Origin: Sphingobacterium deserti
GTDB lineage: Bacteria > Bacteroidota > Bacteroidia > Sphingobacteriales > Sphingobacteriaceae
Assembly (NCBI RefSeq): GCF_000757725.1
Contig: NZ_JJMU01000024.1
Coordinates: forward strand, 1-64,000
Length of the DNA stretch: 64,000 bases
Direction of reading: 5' to 3'
In this document: in pieces, positions 18,827-28,292 of the stretch
Layout: each line of letters opens with the position of its first letter
Position numbering within the stretch: position 1 is the first letter of the stretch
The notes under the pieces: model-generated
The model's database searches: none
What the model was told of the DNA's origin: nothing
Seen by the model: only the letters and a program-made list of their open reading frames with translations
Program-made: the position numbers and the translations under genes

Positions 18827-19010
18827 CTTCCTGTGGTTTACTTTTCGGCAATATTTAGCGACGACAACGTCTGTTAGTCGTTGACACAAGCAAATATAAT
18901 TATTATCCCCCTGATTCAACCATTTTGAAATGACCCTAAATTTTCACGGACTTTAGGCGTCGTTTTTAAGTCTCTGCGGTCTAGAAAGACCGCAATAAAC
19001 GCTCGTGAAT

Positions 19011-20351
19011 CTATTCGTCTTGGAGAAAGTCGGCATACCAATGTCCTGATGACTTCACTATACGCTCCTGTGATTGGAAATCGACATGCACTAGTCCAAA
19101 ACGTGGATAATAACCCTCTGCCCATTCAAAATTATCGAGAAACGTCCATACAAAATAGCCATCGACCTGGACACCCTCTTGCTTTGCCCGGTGAACCTGT
19201 TGGAGCGCGTCCTGCAAATAGCTTAATCTTTGGGGGTCATGAACCTCCCCGCCCAGCACCTGGTCTGGAAAAGCAGCGCCGTTTTCAGTAATCATCAGCG
19301 GCGGTATATTTTTATAGGCGCTAAATTTCTTCAGTATGTGATAAATAGACTCCGGATATACTTCCCAGTTCATCGCTGTCATCGGCACCTTCCGTTCTTT
19401 CGCCGTTACTATTTTCGCCTGCAAATAGGGAACAAACATCGAATAACGGATCACCTCGCGTGTATAGTTTTGCAAACCTATGAAATCCATATCAAAGCGT
19501 AGGTCAGCCTCGTCATGCTGCTGCATATAGCGTTCTATCCTTTTTAGCGCTTTGATCTCCGTGGTGGGGTAACCCAAGCCCAGGAGCGGCTCTATAAATA
19601 GACGGTTAAGCAACACATCAGCTTTTTTAGCGGCGCGCACATCTTTATCGCGGGCACTAAAAGGTTCGACATATGAACAGGAAAATGTGGTACCCACACG
19701 GCTATCTTGCTGTAGCGATTTTATGATTTTCCCACCATAGGCTTGCGCCAATGACGCATGGTGTGCTGTGGCTAAAAAATTCTCCAGGCCTGTTTTCCCA
19801 GGCGCGTGTACACCAAAGAAGTATCCAGCAGCACTGAATACCGTCGGCTCATTGAGTACCATCCAGTTTTTCACACGATCGCCAAAATGCTTGACACAAA
19901 TGCCGACATAATCACCAAACCAGTCTTTCACTTCACGGTTTACCCATCCGCCGCGTAACTCCAACGCATAGGGCAAGTCCCAATGATATAAAGTAATCCA
20001 GGGCGTAATACCCAATTCAAGCGAAAGATCAATGAGCCTATTGTAAAAGTCGATTCCCTTTTTATTTATTTCGCCAGTTCCATCGGGTATAATTCGACTC
20101 CAGCCAATAGAAAATCGGTAGTTTTTAATGTGCATGCGGTGCATGAGATGCAGATCTTCCACATAGCGGTTGTAGAAGTCGCACGCGATATCGCCTTTGT
20201 GGTTTTGAAATATCTTATTCTTTTTTTGCACGAAAACGTCCCAAATAGACGAACCTTTGCCTTCGTGCTGATGAGCGCCCTCAATTTGATAGGCAGCAGT
20301 AGAAACGCCCCAGACAAAATCATTGCCAAAGGCTTCCTTAGTTAATTGCAT
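19011..20351 (-). CDS. GH1 family beta-glucosidase
   Basis: A 446-residue glycoside hydrolase family 1 (alpha/beta)8 barrel. The N-terminal signature is FVWGVSTAAYQIEGAHQHEG. The acid/base glutamate is in WMVLNEPTVF (near residue 168) and the nucleophile glutamate in LMITENGAAF (near residue 353). It ends with VDGYFVWTFLDNFEWAEGY, the aglycone and glucose-binding site. No signal peptide, so it acts in the cytoplasm on disaccharides or aryl glucosides. Usual length. No transporter or SusCD gene is adjacent. Confidence 0.95.
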   Translation of the reverse strand: MQLTKEAFGNDFVWGVSTAAYQIEGAHQHEGKGSSIWDVFVQKKNKIFQNHKGDIACDFYNRYVEDLHLMHRMHIKNYRFSIGWSRIIPDGTGEINKKGIDFYNRLIDLSLELGITPWITLYHWDLPYALELRGGWVNREVKDWFGDYVGICVKHFGDRVKNWMVLNEPTVFSAAGYFFGVHAPGKTGLENFLATAHHASLAQAYGGKIIKSLQQDSRVGTTFSCSYVEPFSARDKDVRAAKKADVLLNRLFIEPLLGLGYPTTEIKALKRIERYMQQHDEADLRFDMDFIGLQNYTREVIRYSMFVPYLQAKIVTAKERKVPMTAMNWEVYPESIYHILKKFSAYKNIPPLMITENGAAFPDQVLGGEVHDPQRLSYLQDALQQVHRAKQEGVQVDGYFVWTFLDNFEWAEGYYPRFGLVHVDFQSQERIVKSSGHWYADFLQDE

Positions 20352-20652
20352 GAATTGTACTGATTATTGTAAACCTCTATTTTAAACAAGAATCTAGCTA
20401 GAAAGTTTAACATGCAGTGGATTATGCCGGTTTTATTTTATGCGATCGAAGAGGCGAATAAAACGACGAAAACTGTTTTAAAAATAAACGAAAAACGATT
20501 CTCTGTAGGAAGTAAGTGAGCTTTTTCATCATTGACATTCTTTACTGAACAACCCTGTTTACATGTCTAAGTTCGGCAAAAATATCGTAAGTATAACATA
20601 ATCAAAATGTTAATTTTTCATGAAGTTATGTTCCTGTTTACACAAGCTAACC
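20352..20652. other. Intergenic region upstream of the GH1 gene
   Basis: About 300 bp between the four-gene operon's end and the GH1 start. It should hold the GH1 promoter. On the plus strand it has several A-rich CGAAAA units near 20470-20510 (ACGACGAAAA, ACGAAAAACGA), which may be an operator, but symmetry is imperfect. No gene or RNA can be supported. Confidence 0.3.
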
Positions 20653-21057
20653 CTAAACTGCATCGGTCAAGAAAACCGAGAAGAAAACCACACCAAAGTA
20701 TAACCATAGCAATGAAAACAGCACATGTATGGTTGTTTCAAATCTTTTCCCTTTCCAAAGGCTGGGCGAGTAAACAAAAAACTGAAACAGCAAGCGAATT
20801 CCCCAGAAAAGGCCCAGCCCGAAGCAGACAAATCGGCCAAGCTTGGACTGCTGAAGATCGGTTGAAAATAGGAGACAAAGTACGCCTGTTAATAATAAAG
20901 TGAAAGCGATAAAGAAGGTGTGAACCCACATCATCTGCCGATTAATCAGCGATAATGTGCTGAGCTCTTCTCGCCACTTAAAGTAGCGAGGGAATGCTGC
21001 ATGTATCACCGCCAGGCTGATTAATAAGATGCCTATTGCTTTAATGTGTATTTCCAT
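20653..21057 (-). CDS. Small four-helix membrane protein of unknown function
   Basis: A 134-residue integral membrane protein. Hydrophobic segments lie at about 5-22, 42-65, 75-95 and 110-130; the loop between helices 1 and 2 contains PRYFKWREELSTLSLINRQM. It is the last gene of an operon with the DoxX-like, DUF2071 and methyltransferase genes. Its ATG at 21057 overlaps the methyltransferase end by 17 bp. An in-frame TTG at 21072 is less likely. I recognise no named family with certainty. Confidence 0.7.
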   Translation of the reverse strand: MEIHIKAIGILLISLAVIHAAFPRYFKWREELSTLSLINRQMMWVHTFFIAFTLLLTGVLCLLFSTDLQQSKLGRFVCFGLGLFWGIRLLFQFFVYSPSLWKGKRFETTIHVLFSLLWLYFGVVFFSVFLTDAV

Positions 21058-21796
21058 CTCCCCGAACAACAAAAGTGGTCAAAAAAGGTGTTACTTTAAT
21101 TTCTGCTTCCACATGTAAACCTGCTTCGCTGAAAGTGCGCAGCCAGGTTTGGCGGGAATGAAAATGAAAAACCCCGATGGTGTAAGCCAAAAAATTCTTC
21201 CAGTCGCATAGATGCTCGTTGATATAGATCTTTCCCGATGTTTTTGTCACCCGATTGAGCTCTTGAAAGAACCGAATACGTTCCGCTTCGTTTCGGACCT
21301 CGTGTGCCGATAAGATCGCATAGGCCTCATCAAAGCTTTCACTGCCGAACGGCAAACTTTGCGTTTCTATAGATAAACTTTCCGGATCTGGTGGAAAAGC
21401 ATTTCGCGCACGCCTAATAGAGGGCTCTGTATGTTTCTTTGGATTGTAGAAATCACAGATTACCAATTTTGTATTTGGCAACTTTCTTCTGATCATGTTG
21501 CTGGTCTCATCAAAGCCCGCATTCACGGTTAGCACGCGCTGTTGCCCTTTATCGTGGAGCCAGCGAAGCTGATACAGCTCCGACAGATCGTAAATATAAA
21601 ACGATATGAGCAAGGAGGCCGATAACGCATACGATAATATGAGGATAAAAATCGTGAGCAAAATAGGGTACGGAAACGAACTGTAAAACAGCAGTATTAC
21701 GGCGGCCAGTAGCGATACACATGCAACTGCATAAAACGGCCAGTTAAAGCGAATAATAGCAATCAACCCTTGCCCCGTTTGGCGCTTTATTTCCAT
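21041..21796 (-). CDS. Membrane-anchored SAM-dependent methyltransferase
   Basis: A 251-residue protein. Two N-terminal transmembrane helices (about 20-45 and 48-72) precede a class I methyltransferase domain. Motif I reads VLTVNAGFDETSNMIRR, a G-x-D type loop in place of the usual GxGxG, followed by the acidic LVICDFYNP. Later parts are SLPFGSESFDEAYAIL and FFQELNRVTKTSGKIYINEH, as in the Methyltransf_11 group. The substrate is unknown; the helices place it at the inner membrane. The ATG at 21796 overlaps the DUF2071 gene by 10 bp; an in-frame TTG lies further upstream at 21820. Confidence 0.75.
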   Translation of the reverse strand: MEIKRQTGQGLIAIIRFNWPFYAVACVSLLAAVILLFYSSFPYPILLTIFILILSYALSASLLISFYIYDLSELYQLRWLHDKGQQRVLTVNAGFDETSNMIRRKLPNTKLVICDFYNPKKHTEPSIRRARNAFPPDPESLSIETQSLPFGSESFDEAYAILSAHEVRNEAERIRFFQELNRVTKTSGKIYINEHLCDWKNFLAYTIGVFHFHSRQTWLRTFSEAGLHVEAEIKVTPFLTTFVVRGDGNTH

Positions 21797-22521
21797 ACTT
21801 CCGTTTTTCCTTTCTTCCAATAATACGGTACGTTTTCAATTTCAAAGGCATTAGCTAATACGACATCTTTCAGATTCAGCCGATCTAAAAAGTCAAACTT
21901 ATAAGCGATAACATCAATAGGTTTCGGTATCCAGCCTTGGCGAACGCCTTCAACGATCAATACCAATTTGTCTTTTTCGCTGCTGCTGAATGTAAAGGGC
22001 AATGGCCCAGCAAATTTTCGTGCGTCTTTCCAATCTGTAAATGGAGAATCTTTAGGTAGCGAAGCCAATTCATTGTGCGTATCAATGGAGATGCTAAAGC
22101 AAGATCGCTTCGAATGTATCGTTCTTATGCCGCTCGCTGTATCCTGCTGTATATCCGTCGTGGTATAATTATATCGGGAAAAGACATTGCCTAAGAGTTC
22201 CATTTTATATGTATCCGTTTCAGACTTAATAATGTATAAGCCGCGTAACCGCTTACGATCGTTATTCGTATAACGCACAAAGATTCGGTAACCAATCAAA
22301 AAGAAATCATTACCGAAGAAGCGAGGGAAGCCTTTAGGCCGTAAGCCCCTCGTTTGTACCATAGCTACCGCTATAAATGCCCATTTATCCTGGTAAAGAT
22401 CCAGCGTTAAAGGCGCTGGAATAAACTTCTCCAATTGTTCTTTGGGAACAGCAAATGTAAATACAAGCGAACTATCGAAAAAAGCTTCCACAGCAAACGG
22501 ATGATTTTTTAGAAAATTCAT
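21787..22521 (-). CDS. DUF2071 domain-containing protein (acetoacetate decarboxylase-like fold)
   Basis: A 244-residue soluble protein. The start FAVEAFFDSSLVFTFAVPKE with QLEKFIPAPLTLDLYQDKWA matches the DUF2071/YqjF group, where LPxxLxLD and a following G/A-F-V-A strand are typical. Later VRYTNNDRKRLRGLYIIKSE and KDVVLANAFEIENVPYYWKK complete it. No catalytic lysine of acetoacetate decarboxylase can be placed with confidence, so enzymatic activity is open. It shares an ATGA overlap with the upstream DoxX-like gene, indicating translational coupling. Confidence 0.75.
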   Translation of the reverse strand: MNFLKNHPFAVEAFFDSSLVFTFAVPKEQLEKFIPAPLTLDLYQDKWAFIAVAMVQTRGLRPKGFPRFFGNDFFLIGYRIFVRYTNNDRKRLRGLYIIKSETDTYKMELLGNVFSRYNYTTTDIQQDTASGIRTIHSKRSCFSISIDTHNELASLPKDSPFTDWKDARKFAGPLPFTFSSSEKDKLVLIVEGVRQGWIPKPIDVIAYKFDFLDRLNLKDVVLANAFEIENVPYYWKKGKTEVWK

Positions 22522-22913
22522 ACTTCTCCTTTTAAATCAAGCTGTTCCCGCAAAACAAACGTATGGTAATATACGATTGCAATAAACCCTACTGCAAAAA
22601 AGATATTAAATCTTCCCCAAAGGAGTAGCTGCGGTGTCGTCGTTAATTCGATGACATTCATTACAGCGACCAAAATAATTTGCAGGCATGCGTTTTCTTT
22701 TTGCTTGTATTTTGAAACAAACCAAAAAGCCAATGCAAGCTCTAAAAAGCCGATAGCAACCGTAATCAACTTGGCATATGGCAAACCCAAAATTTCAGCT
22801 ACAATCTGTTCATGACGGGGGACGGCTCCCAGTACTTTGCAATACAAACCATTCACCACCCAGACGGCTGCAATGAAATATGTGAGACCTGTGTATATTC
22901 TTTCTTTCGCCAT
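22518..22913 (-). CDS. DoxX-like family membrane protein
   Basis: A 131-residue membrane protein with four predicted helices (about 8-28, 48-68, 75-95 and 102-122). The pattern AVWVVNGLYCKVLGAVPRHE, then a small-residue helix with GFLELALAFW, is that of the DoxX-like group. Function is unknown; some relatives work with thiol or redox partners. It is the first gene of a four-gene overlapping operon, divergent from sigma/FecR locus 1 across 288 bp that hold no other gene. Confidence 0.75.
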   Translation of the reverse strand: MAKERIYTGLTYFIAAVWVVNGLYCKVLGAVPRHEQIVAEILGLPYAKLITVAIGFLELALAFWFVSKYKQKENACLQIILVAVMNVIELTTTPQLLLWGRFNIFFAVGFIAIVYYHTFVLREQLDLKGEV

Positions 22914-23174
22914 GTTGATCTTATGATCCGCTGTACCGACATTTTAAATATAGGAAAACAATTAACAGTGCGAACAGCATCTACAATAATTTCTGCGGCT
23001 CGGATGCTGCTATGCTCTATTTCCGTTTTAGTCGTCAAACATGCGGGCACCATATCCGATCATTTGCCCGTTATCGCTTCTTTCCAATTTGTCCATTAAC
23101 GGTTTTACGCAATGCGATATCTGCTGTTTATACTCAATTAACTCATTCTTAATACTATTTTGACGTTGGAGGTA

Positions 23175-23182
23175 TACCTTTG
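23175..23182 (+). promoter_or_regulatory. -7 element of the locus 1 sigma factor gene
   Basis: TACCTTTG, a full match to TAnnTTTG, ends 19 bp before the ATG of the ECF sigma gene. A TTG occurs only 12 bp upstream of it, closer than the usual -33 spacing, so the upstream element is uncertain. The sigma/fecR pair therefore probably uses the housekeeping sigma factor. Confidence 0.5.
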
Positions 23183-23201
23183 TGGAAAAGAATAAGCTGC
23201 G

Positions 23202-23774
23202 ATGGATGACAGACAACTTCTTGTGCTTTTTAGCGATGTAAAAGAGGGCAACCGGCAAGCTTTCTCCTTTTTGTACGAGCATACCTGGCGTCGTGTATAT
23301 GACCTGGCTCTTGCTAAGACGCGCGACGAAGCTGAAGCGAAAGATATCTTGCAGGAAATTTATATCCGCCTTTGGGACAAACGTGAACAGCTTATTATTC
23401 AAACCAACTTGGAAGCCTACCTGTATCGCATGACCAAGCACGAAATAATACGTCGAATGGAGACATCGCTTTCCGTAGCTAAAAAAACGGATATCTATCG
23501 GCTTGCGATCGATCAACTTAGCCACTCTCTTGACTCGTCGTTAGAGGCTAAGGAGCTGCGACTTAAATGGCAAGATGAAATTGCGAAACTGCCCGAAAAA
23601 CAGCGCGATATTTACAAACTCCATTATGAACAGGATTATTCTATCCGTGAAATAGCACAAGAAATGGGCGTAGCGGAGCAGACGGTGAAAAATCAATTAG
23701 TCACAGCAAACCGAAAGATTCGCATGGTTATGGAAGCAAGCTTATTGTTCTACGTTTTGACCTTATACAACTAG
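23202..23774 (+). CDS. ECF RNA polymerase sigma-70 factor (SusC/FecR-associated)
   Basis: A 190-residue extracytoplasmic-function sigma factor. Region 2 is at about 20-85 (AFSFLYEHTWRRVYDLALAK; EAKDILQEIYIRLWDKRE). Region 4 is at about 125-180 (LPEKQRDIYKLHYEQDYSIR; REIAQEMGVAEQTVKNQL helix-turn-helix). It is the Bacteroidota type that is held by FecR and released on signal from a SusC with an STN domain. It is followed 88 bp on by fecR and then susC, so it should drive susC-susD at 24952-31645. Confidence 0.95.
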   Translation: MDDRQLLVLFSDVKEGNRQAFSFLYEHTWRRVYDLALAKTRDEAEAKDILQEIYIRLWDKREQLIIQTNLEAYLYRMTKHEIIRRMETSLSVAKKTDIYRLAIDQLSHSLDSSLEAKELRLKWQDEIAKLPEKQRDIYKLHYEQDYSIREIAQEMGVAEQTVKNQLVTANRKIRMVMEASLLFYVLTLYN

Positions 23775-23862
23775 TATCTTCATTATTTCTATATATTTTA
23801 TTAATAATTTCTTAATCAAGCTTCGATAGTACGATTTTCTGCTAGGCCTATCTTATAGGTAT

Positions 23863-24855
23863 ATGGATCAACAGAAAAAGCAGCGGCTACGAAAAATCTT
23901 CAAAGCCTATCTTCGTGAAGAACTCCATCCTGAAGAAAAACAAATTATTGAGAACTGGTTCGATCAGGATTATGCAGACAAACGTCGTCTTGAACAAATC
24001 GACGAAAGTATGGGCAAATCTGCCTTCAGGGAAATTCTAGCAAAGACAGCCCCAGCGCCTGTAACGCTTCCCAAGGCGGTTTCCCCAATAAAAGCAGTCA
24101 TGAAATATGCTGCAGCAGCTATTATCCTTTTGGGGGCAGTAAGCATCTACCTATACGAGCAAAAAGACCGCAGCGTCCACCTCACGAACACCATTCCGCA
24201 GCTCGCAATAGAAGATACATTAATAACGCAACCGGGTCAGCGAGTAAAAGTGACCTTACCGGACAGCACCACGATCTACGTTCATGGAAACACAAAAATC
24301 CGTTATGCTGCGCAGCTGAATACGGCCGCAGAACGAAAAGTATACCTAGACCAAGGGGAAGCATTTTTCGATGTAACACACCGTAAGGAACAGCCTTTTG
24401 TCGTTTACACCGCCGCAGGAAAAAATAAAGTCCTTGGCACCTCTTTCAATATCAAATTGGAAGGAGGAGATCGTTCCTACCATCTCTCGGTGAATACAGG
24501 AGCGGTTGAGTTTACATCAGGAAGAGACAGCAGCATCCGGCAGATCATACGCAAAGGAAATCACTTAATCTTTCATCCAGAACAGCAACTCCTTTCTGTG
24601 GAGAAAGGCGAAGTGGGAAACTTCAGTTCCTGGAAAGACAATATTTTCATCCTTAATGGGGACAACTGGCATGATGTTAAGCAAAAGCTGGAAAACTGGT
24701 TCGGTGTGCAAGTGCATGTTCCCAGGCATCTGGCAAACACGCAGTTTTTTACGGCAACTTTTGAAGAGGCAACACTAAAAAAGGTCCTAAAAGGTCTTCA
24801 GCAAATCAACACATTTACCTATAAAATCGATGGAAAGGAGGTTTATATCGAGTAA
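23863..24855 (+). CDS. FecR family anti-sigma factor, locus 1
   Basis: A 330-residue inner-membrane regulator. The cytoplasmic N-terminal part (about 1-80) binds the sigma factor. One helix lies at about 83-103 (YAAAAIILLGAVSIYLY). The periplasmic FecR domain spans about 120-215 (PGQRVKVTLPDSTTIYVHGN; VYLDQGEAFFDVTHRKEQPF; VLGTSFNIK). A C-terminal DUF4974 domain is at about 255-330 (DVKQKLENWFGVQVHVP). The STN domain of the downstream SusC is its expected signalling partner. A strong hairpin follows the stop, which separates it from susC. Confidence 0.95.
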   Translation: MDQQKKQRLRKIFKAYLREELHPEEKQIIENWFDQDYADKRRLEQIDESMGKSAFREILAKTAPAPVTLPKAVSPIKAVMKYAAAAIILLGAVSIYLYEQKDRSVHLTNTIPQLAIEDTLITQPGQRVKVTLPDSTTIYVHGNTKIRYAAQLNTAAERKVYLDQGEAFFDVTHRKEQPFVVYTAAGKNKVLGTSFNIKLEGGDRSYHLSVNTGAVEFTSGRDSSIRQIIRKGNHLIFHPEQQLLSVEKGEVGNFSSWKDNIFILNGDNWHDVKQKLENWFGVQVHVPRHLANTQFFTATFEEATLKKVLKGLQQINTFTYKIDGKEVYIE

Positions 24856-24876
24856 ACCTAAATCCTGTTTAAAAAA

Positions 24877-24914
24877 GAGACCGGAGCTTTTGGCCGAGCT
24901 CCGGTCGGTCTCTT
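24877..24914 (+). terminator. Hairpin between fecR and susC, locus 1
   Basis: GAGACCGGAGCT (24877-24888) pairs with AGCTCCGGTC then GGTCTC (24897-24912), a 12-bp stem interrupted by a 4-base insertion, loop of 8 bases. Only a short T-run follows. It is placed to stop or reduce readthrough from sigma/fecR into susC, so susC needs its own (ECF-dependent) promoter in the 40 bp before its ATG. Confidence 0.65.
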
Positions 24915-24951
24915 AATAAATCCTCACACTTACTAAAAAACAATACAATAT

Positions 24952-27900
24952 ATGTTAAAAAAACCGAAACTGTATCATTATACACTTCTCGTTATGAAAC
25001 TATCTATAGCAAGCTACTGCTTCTTTTACACACTACTTAGCAGTTTATACGCCCATAACGTCAACGCACAAAAGATAAACGATTTACAAGTTGTGCTACC
25101 TTCCAAGTCGTTAAGCGTCGATGCGTTGTTGCTGGAAATTCAGCAGCAGTCTTCGCTTCATTTTATGTACAATCCAAAAGAAATAAACAGTGCCCGGAAG
25201 ATCAATCTAGGCTCCGTAAGAATGAACGGTGAACAACTTCTTTCGCTGTTAAAAGATAATTTGGCTATTGACTACCGTATTGATGGTAATGCGTTATACC
25301 TAGCGCGGCAACAGAACCCCGGAACGATAAAAGGAAAAGTCACGGATGATGGGGGCAGCCCGTTGATAGGTGCCACCGTAAAAATCAATAATAGCTCCAC
25401 GTCTATCCAGACGAAAGAAGATGGATCGTACAGCTTACGCACGGCACCCGGAAACAAATCCGTAACGGTAAGCTACATCGGCTACGAAACAAAAACACTG
25501 ACGATAGGGCTTCGCGAGGGGCAGGAGCAAACGTTGAATGTAAACCTAAAAGCGTCTGGGCTGATTGAGGAAATTATCGTATCCTATGGTACGCAAAAGC
25601 GCCTGGAAGTAACTGGCGCGATTAACCAAATTGATGCCGCTCCTTTACAGGATATGCCGGTTACGCAATTTGCGCAGCAGCTTCAAGGGCGGGCACCCGG
25701 CGTGCAGATCTATCAGACATCCGGCCAACCGGGGCGCGGCATGTCCTTCCGCATCCGTGGAGCTGCCTCACTCAATTCTGGAAGTTCACCTTTATTCGTG
25801 GTGGATGGCATGCCCGTCACCGGCAGTATCAACAACATTAACCCGAATGAAATTGAGTCTTTCTCCATCTTGAAAGATGCATCGGCCACTGCATTATACG
25901 GTTCCCGCGCCTCGAACGGAGTAATTCTCATCACCACAAAGAAGGCCAAAGCTGCCGACGGAACCAAAGTTGATTTTAATGCGAACTATGCTGTACAAAC
26001 AATCCCGAGCCGTGGCGTTCCCGTCATGATGACGGGGCGAGAATATGCCACATTCATGAAGGAGCGCTATGAAGACATGATAAAGTATGAAAACTTTAAA
26101 GGTGCTATCCCTACTGAATATCAAAATCCGGAGCAATATGGGGAGGGAACAAACTGGTTTAAACTACTGACCCGCAACGCACCACAGCAAAATTACGACA
26201 TCAGTCTCAGCTCTGCGAAGGAAAATTCCTCCACGATGGTGATGGGTGGCTACCAGCAACAAGAAGGTGTGGTGGTTAACAGCGGAACGAAATTATTTTC
26301 GCTAAGGCTCAATCAAAGCTATAGCTTAGTAGACAAAAAACTACAGGTTGGGATCAATCTTGCGCCTAGCTATCGGCTAGACCACAATAACCGTCTGGAA
26401 GATGGCATTCAGGGGATTGTACAGAAGACCTCGGAAGCGAGTCCCCTTATTGCCCCTTACGATGAAAATGGCGAATATACCCGTTTCGTTAGTTCGCCAG
26501 GCATGGTCAACTACATCAACCCGTTGGCTCGATATGAATTGACAGTAGATGATTACAAAACAAGCCGGCTATTAGGAAATGCGTATGCAAATTACCAGAT
26601 TGTCGACGGGTTAAAGCTAAATGGTTTGGCAGGGGTGGATATGGGTCGTGAAATGCGCCAATACTTTGTGCCTTCATTTCTAAACACCAATTCCATTTCA
26701 TCGGGTACCAGCAGCTCTGTGGAGAACTACAGTTATACTGCTGAGTTAAATCTTAATTATGACAAATATTTTGGGGATCACCATGTGGAAGCATTATTGG
26801 GTTATTCGGCGCAGTCGTTTCGCCAAATGTCAAACACTGTCAGTGGGCAGAATTTCGCCAATGATGATATACCCTATCTAAATGTCGCCGCCAACATTAC
26901 CGGCGGTAATAGTAACAGTGCGAGTTATGCGCTGTTATCATACCTCGGTCGTGTTAACTACAGCTACATGGGCAAATATCTTTTCGGTGCCTCTTTCCGC
27001 CGGGACGGGTCTTCGCGTTTTGGAAAAAATGAACAGTATGGTACTTTTCCGGCGGTGTCTGCAGGCTGGGTGCTGAGTGAAGAATCATTTGTTAAGCAGG
27101 CAATGCCAGCGTTGAGCTTGTTTAAATTGCGGGCGAGCTATGGTTTCACGGGTAACAACAACATTGGAAATTACACGCATATTCCACTTATTGGAGCGTC
27201 CGACTATGTCATCAATGGAGCATTGGCACCCGGAAATGCGATTAGCACATTGGGCAATGTTTTCCTGGCTTGGGAAAAAACAAGACAGCTTGATATCGGT
27301 TTAGACCTAAGCTTTTTCGACGAGAAGCTCACCTTTACTTACGACTATTACAACAAACTTTCGGACGGACTGATACAGCAACGACCGATAGACAGGGCTT
27401 CGGGTTTTAACTACATAACCTCAAATGTGGGCGCTGTGAAGTTTTGGGGACATGAATTCTCCATCGGTACGCAACAACAATTTGGCAACCTGCACTGGAC
27501 GTCTTCTTTTAATATCTCTTTTGACAGAAACCGAATCCAGAATTTAGTCAGTCCTGGTTACTTCAGGCGATTCAACAATATCTCAGCCGACTACTACCGC
27601 AATCAGGAAGGCTATCCATTAGGCATGTTTTTCGGGTTTATCAATGATGGACTTATCAAAGATGAAGCCGATTTAGCTAGCGCCGGTAAGTACAATAACA
27701 TCGCGGTTGGCACCCTTAAAATGCGCGACTTAAATGGTGATGGTATCATTGACGAAAATGATAGAACTTTCATTGGTGATCCAAACCCGGATTTCCTTTT
27801 CGGCTTCCACAATCAGTTTCAATACAAAAATATCGACCTCAGCTTTTCGATGGCTGGCTCTTACGGCGGGAAACTTATTCTGCCTGCAAAATGGGCGTAC

Positions 27901-28290
27901 CTAACCAATATGGACGGCGCACGTGCGGTGCTTGCAGAAGCGGCCGATCGCTGGCGTTCGGAAGAGAATCCAGGATCTGGAAAATATCCACGAACGCTAT
28001 CCGGTTCGACAGCCTGGGGCAGGAATGTCAATTCGCAATGGGTGGAAGATGGCTCTTATCTCGCCATGAAAAACATCAGTATGGGCTATAGATTTCCTAC
28101 AAAAAGCGCATTCGTGCGCAATGTCAGAGCTTATGCCTCCGTACAGAATGTATTCTACATCATGTCCTATTCCGGCATGAACCCCGAGATCAGTCTTAAC
28201 GGGCTGGAAGGAGCTAGTATAGGTATTGACGAAAATGCCTATCCAATTCCCCGCATATTTTCTATAGGTTTTAACTTAACGCTTAACTAA
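24952..28290 (+). CDS. SusC/RagA family TonB-linked outer membrane transporter with STN domain, locus 1
   Basis: A 1112-residue transporter. The long N-terminus ends in a signal sequence (YAHNVNA before QK, near residue 43). An STN signalling domain is at about 50-115 (LSVDALLLEIQQQSSLHFMY). A carboxypeptidase-regulatory domain is at about 122-205 (GTIKGKVTDDGGSPLIGATV). The plug covers about 215-330 (LQGRAPGVQIYQTSGQPGRG; PLFVVDGMPV; ILKDASATALYGSRASNGVI), then the barrel to the C-terminus. The STN domain and the upstream sigma/FecR pair show substrate-induced trans-envelope signalling. With SusD (28293-29855) it imports an unknown ligand. Confidence 0.95.
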   Translation: MLKKPKLYHYTLLVMKLSIASYCFFYTLLSSLYAHNVNAQKINDLQVVLPSKSLSVDALLLEIQQQSSLHFMYNPKEINSARKINLGSVRMNGEQLLSLLKDNLAIDYRIDGNALYLARQQNPGTIKGKVTDDGGSPLIGATVKINNSSTSIQTKEDGSYSLRTAPGNKSVTVSYIGYETKTLTIGLREGQEQTLNVNLKASGLIEEIIVSYGTQKRLEVTGAINQIDAAPLQDMPVTQFAQQLQGRAPGVQIYQTSGQPGRGMSFRIRGAASLNSGSSPLFVVDGMPVTGSINNINPNEIESFSILKDASATALYGSRASNGVILITTKKAKAADGTKVDFNANYAVQTIPSRGVPVMMTGREYATFMKERYEDMIKYENFKGAIPTEYQNPEQYGEGTNWFKLLTRNAPQQNYDISLSSAKENSSTMVMGGYQQQEGVVVNSGTKLFSLRLNQSYSLVDKKLQVGINLAPSYRLDHNNRLEDGIQGIVQKTSEASPLIAPYDENGEYTRFVSSPGMVNYINPLARYELTVDDYKTSRLLGNAYANYQIVDGLKLNGLAGVDMGREMRQYFVPSFLNTNSISSGTSSSVENYSYTAELNLNYDKYFGDHHVEALLGYSAQSFRQMSNTVSGQNFANDDIPYLNVAANITGGNSNSASYALLSYLGRVNYSYMGKYLFGASFRRDGSSRFGKNEQYGTFPAVSAGWVLSEESFVKQAMPALSLFKLRASYGFTGNNNIGNYTHIPLIGASDYVINGALAPGNAISTLGNVFLAWEKTRQLDIGLDLSFFDEKLTFTYDYYNKLSDGLIQQRPIDRASGFNYITSNVGAVKFWGHEFSIGTQQQFGNLHWTSSFNISFDRNRIQNLVSPGYFRRFNNISADYYRNQEGYPLGMFFGFINDGLIKDEADLASAGKYNNIAVGTLKMRDLNGDGIIDENDRTFIGDPNPDFLFGFHNQFQYKNIDLSFSMAGSYGGKLILPAKWAYLTNMDGARAVLAEAADRWRSEENPGSGKYPRTLSGSTAWGRNVNSQWVEDGSYLAMKNISMGYRFPTKSAFVRNVRAYASVQNVFYIMSYSGMNPEISLNGLEGASIGIDENAYPIPRIFSIGFNLTLN

Positions 28291-28292
28291 AC

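Noticed and set aside
20460..20520. CGAAAA-type repeats upstream of the GH1 gene as an operator
   Set aside because: The units are A-rich, unevenly spaced and not symmetric; this could be base composition only.
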